Assembly (NCBI GenBank): GCA_004562915.1 | Contig: SFQZ01000005.1 | Coordinates: forward strand, 76,820-140,819 | From: a bacterium | Lineage (GTDB): Bacteria; Bacillota_A; Clostridia; Lachnospirales; Lachnospiraceae | Length of the DNA: 64,000 nucleotides | Direction of reading: 5' to 3' | Shown: positions 61,739 to 64,000 of the stretch, piece by piece | Layout of the letters: every line of letters begins with the position of its first letter | Numbering within the stretch: position 1 is the first letter of the stretch | The notes under the pieces: model-generated | What the model was told of the DNA's origin: nothing | Databases searched by the model: none | What the model saw: only the letters and a program-made list of their open reading frames with translations | Program-made: the position numbers and the translations under genes

Positions 61739-62616
61739 TCTGCATCACCTCCGTCCTGATAATAGTGCATAAAGATTTCCTCCAGATCCGGCTCCGTCAC
61801 CGTCAGATCCGTAATATGGGTTTTCGAAAGCATCTGAACCAATTCATTCATATCGCCTGTGTAAAGGAAACTGATTCCATTGTCCACCTGCTGCATATCC
61901 CGGATCCCCGGTAACTCCTGTGTATTGACACTGCCATGAACGACCACCCTTTTGGCACTGGTCTTTACCAGTTCTTCCACACTACTACATGCCGTCATCC
62001 GTCCTTGCCTGACAATAGCCGCCCGGCTACAATTACGCTGAATCTCTGACAGGATATGAGAGGACAGGAAAATCGTTGTTCCTTTCTGATTTCTCTCTCT
62101 GAGAATACTAAAAAACTCTCTCTGCATCAGCGGATCAAGCCCACTTGTAGGCTCGTCCAGCACAAGCAGCTTCGGATCATGCTGCAGTGCACATACAATC
62201 GCCACTTTTTTTCTGTTTCCAAAAGAAAGCTCTTCCACTTTCCGTGTGGTATCAAGCTGAAGCCGTTCACACAGTTTTTTTGTTTCCTTTGAACACTTCT
62301 TTTTTCTCAGTTCTGCTGAAAGCTTAAGAATATCCCGTACACGCATCCCAGCATAAAATACTGCTTCCGATGGAAGATACCCTACTTCATTGAGAATCTC
62401 CTGTTTTTCCCGGACAATATCCTTTTCAAAAATGGCTCCACTGCCTCCCGTGGGTTTGATAAGCCCCAGCAATGTCCGGATCGTTGTACTTTTTCCAGCC
62501 CCGTTCGGTCCGATAAAGCCAAAAAATTCTCCCTCCTTCACACTAAGATTCAAATCTATGATTCCTCTTGCTTTTCCATAATACTTTGTTAAACCTGTTG
62601 TACTAATTGCATCCAT
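61735..62616 (-). CDS. ABC transporter ATP-binding protein
   Basis: 293 aa. Walker A GPNGAGKSTTIRTL (about 39), ABC signature ELSFGNRKK, Walker B LLVLDEPTSGLDPL and SSHILSEIQ (H-loop). The signature lacks the usual SGGQ. ATG 62616 follows GAGGTG; a frame from 62634 lacks a ribosome binding site. It drives the ABC-2 permease. Confidence 0.93.
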   Translation of the reverse strand: MDAISTTGLTKYYGKARGIIDLNLSVKEGEFFGFIGPNGAGKSTTIRTLLGLIKPTGGSGAIFEKDIVREKQEILNEVGYLPSEAVFYAGMRVRDILKLSAELRKKKCSKETKKLCERLQLDTTRKVEELSFGNRKKVAIVCALQHDPKLLVLDEPTSGLDPLMQREFFSILRERNQKGTTIFLSSHILSEIQRNCSRAAIVRQGRMTACSSVEELVKTSAKRVVVHGSVNTQELPGIRDMQQVDNGISFLYTGDMNELVQMLSKTHITDLTVTEPDLEEIFMHYYQDGGDAE

Positions 62617-62646
62617 ACTATACACCTCTTCCATTCACCGGTTGCT

Positions 62647-63258
62647 TTATCTCCTTACAAGATAAACACTTTTCCAAAAATCAACCATCTCAAGAAAATC
62701 CTTTTCTACCTGATCCATATCAAGTTCCCCATTTCTCAACATTTCCCACAGATATCCCTCTGATGCCCAATACATTTCCCGATACATCATCTGCAGATTT
62801 AAACCGGGAATAAACTTGTCCGGATCCAGTTTCAGCAAAGATGCATTCGCTTTAAAATCTATCGCTTTCCGATAACTCTCCTGGATATCCTGACATACTG
62901 CCGGATCTTTTTCATAAAATGCCTTCACCACAAATCTGGCCATATCCGGATATTTCCGCATAATATGCATTTTCGCCTGAAGACCGCTGTACATCATCTC
63001 AAACAGATCTTCCTTTTCATAGCATCCATAACCGGTCATATATTCAATGGTTAGCTCCGCACATTTATTCCAAAGGAAAAGATAAAGTTCCCTCTTATTC
63101 AGGAAATAATAAAACAGCAGAGATTTGCTGATTCCGGCAGCGTCCGCAATTTCGCTCATAGGACTCTTTTTATAGGAATTGTTCGCAAACACCGCAAATC
63201 CCGCATTTATAATCTTTTCCTGCTTTTCCGCAGGCAGCTGAAAAAATCTTTCGTTCAT
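62647..63258 (-). CDS. TetR/AcrR-family transcriptional regulator
   Basis: 203 aa. N-terminal helix-turn-helix MSEIADAAGISKSLLFYYF (about 32-50) with the standard TetR shape; the ligand-binding domain follows. AGGAGG lies before ATG 63258; a GTG 6 bases upstream overlaps it. Probable repressor of the ABC operon through the inverted repeat upstream. Confidence 0.9.
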   Translation of the reverse strand: MNERFFQLPAEKQEKIINAGFAVFANNSYKKSPMSEIADAAGISKSLLFYYFLNKRELYLFLWNKCAELTIEYMTGYGCYEKEDLFEMMYSGLQAKMHIMRKYPDMARFVVKAFYEKDPAVCQDIQESYRKAIDFKANASLLKLDPDKFIPGLNLQMMYREMYWASEGYLWEMLRNGELDMDQVEKDFLEMVDFWKSVYLVRR

Positions 63259-63304
63259 AGGCACCTCCTTGGATTGCTTCAGGTACCATCTATTATATAG
63301 GCAC

Positions 63305-63328
63305 TGACCGATTTTGAGAAGACGGTCA
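63305..63328. promoter_or_regulatory. TetR-type operator upstream of the ABC operon
   Basis: TGACCG (63305-63310) and CGGTCA (63323-63328) with a 12-base spacer, between the divergent TetR and AraC genes. TATAAT on the minus strand (63292-63297) lies directly after it, so binding would block the TetR operon promoter. It also lies upstream of the AraC promoter. Confidence 0.6.
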
Positions 63329-63357
63329 ATACAAATATTATGGAAGAAAAAGAACTT

Positions 63358-63387
63358 TTGACTATGGCTCCAGATTCATTATATAAT
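63358..63387 (+). promoter_or_regulatory. Promoter of the right-edge AraC gene
   Basis: TTGACT (63358-63363), 18 bp, TATAAT (63382-63387), about 75 bases before the start codon. Confidence 0.55.
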
Positions 63388-63461
63388 CTAAACATATGAG
63401 AAATTCGTAGTCTCATCTTATTTGTCGGGTAACTCAATATATTCTTTTAATGGGGGGAATT

Positions 63462-64000
63462 ATGGCGAAAAAGAAAAAAAGATATGTAGAGGATCATATT
63501 TTCAGAATCTATCCGGACTATCCGATCATGGTATTAAATAATATCAGCTGGAGCAAAATTGGTTCTGATGATCCTTTACATTTTCACTATTATTTGGAAA
63601 TCGGTTATTGCTATGAAGGGAATGGTGAAATTATCAGTGAAGAATGCTGTGTTCCATTCAAGAAAGGCAGTGTCTCTGTCATAGCTCCGAATTATCTCCA
63701 CGCAACAAGAAACAAAGACGGTACTTATACAAAATGGGGATATCTCTTCATTGATCTGGAAGACTTGATGAAGCTTTTTCCCGGAACAAGTGAATACATG
63801 CAGAAAAGACTGTTCCGACAATTGTTCCATGGAATACAGATACGAAACACCCAGCAATACAGCGAAATTAAAAAATATCTTATAGAAATTTTTAAACTGT
63901 CTGCTCAAAAACAAGGCAGTTACAAAAGCCAGATTATCGGCCTGGTATATACCATGCTTCACATGCTTTACGACATCCTGTCCGCCGACATAAAAGAAGG
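63462..64000 (+). CDS. AraC-family regulator, C-terminus cut by window edge
   Basis: 179 codons are present. The N-terminal cupin (about 30-95: DDPLHFHYYLEIGYCYEGNGE and KGSVSVIAPNYLHATRN) is that of AraC sensors; the helix-turn-helix lies beyond the edge. GGGGGG precedes ATG 63462. It probably controls a sugar-utilisation gene just outside the window. Confidence 0.8.
   Translation, partial: MAKKKKRYVEDHIFRIYPDYPIMVLNNISWSKIGSDDPLHFHYYLEIGYCYEGNGEIISEECCVPFKKGSVSVIAPNYLHATRNKDGTYTKWGYLFIDLEDLMKLFPGTSEYMQKRLFRQLFHGIQIRNTQQYSEIKKYLIEIFKLSAQKQGSYKSQIIGLVYTMLHMLYDILSADIKE

Noticed and set aside
1..64000. tRNA, rRNA, CRISPR arrays, prophage or intact insertion sequences
   Set aside because: No tRNA T-loop pattern, direct-repeat spacer array, phage structural gene or transposase with terminal repeats was seen by eye; short or odd tRNAs could be missed.

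Overview
The window looks like chromosomal DNA of a spore-forming, low-GC gut Firmicute of the family Lachnospiraceae, most like Blautia or a close relative. The family call rests on gene content: an alpha/beta-type small acid-soluble spore protein, AddAB, a T-box in front of thrS, a TPP riboswitch in front of thiC, many glycosidase/AraC pairs and dense hairpin-rich intergenic repeats. The genus is a guess. I saw no rRNA, tRNA, CRISPR array, prophage or intact insertion sequence.

Layout. 1-4 kb: a GH31 glycosidase cut by the left edge, its divergent AraC regulator, and an Rpn/PD-(D/E)XK-type gene behind a hairpin leader and followed by a 14-G run. 4-14.4 kb: thrS with its T-box, then small housekeeping genes (XRE, CYTH, ABC-class ATPase, an anchored possible propeller protein, DUF3783, SGNH hydrolase, a spore protein) and a PadR-DUF1700-DUF4097-PspC envelope operon. 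14.4-26.5 kb, all on the minus strand: addB-addA with a truncated DUF89-like gene behind it, a Gfo/Idh/MocA dehydrogenase, a radical SAM/LUD pair and a GH3 glycosidase. 26.5-32.8 kb: thiC with TPP riboswitch, an AraC/GH78 rhamnosidase pair, a RelB/DinJ antitoxin remnant and an FMN-binding-like membrane protein.

32.8-38.3 kb: a minus-strand run lgt - methyltransferase - hslO - nadE - acyltransferase. 38.4-48.1 kb: a Cys-rich miniprotein, two AGCS sodium:amino-acid symporters, EamA transporter, ROK regulator, a PepSY lipoprotein with a two-component system, and a LysR regulator. 48.1-53.8 kb: mntP under a probable Mn riboswitch, and a peptide/dipeptide cluster (CocE-type hydrolase, DUF819 membrane protein, enolase-superfamily epimerase) whose 5' end is fused head-to-head to an XRE-cupin regulator by an apparent deletion. 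53.8-64 kb: an MFS - AAC(3)-like - 73-aa operon, a 171-bp near-perfect palindrome, a NifX-FKBP fusion with a FeoA-FeoB fusion behind a DtxR-like box, a TetR-controlled ABC exporter with a DUF4003 gene, and an AraC gene cut by the right edge.

The most unusual observations are the head-to-head deletion that removes the 5' ends of both the epimerase and its neighbouring regulator, the 171-bp palindrome, a possible pseudoknot RNA near 9.35 kb, five degenerate 17-bp operator repeats over the PadR operon promoter, and several families of dispersed intergenic hairpins. All functional statements rest on motif recognition by eye; no database search was run.
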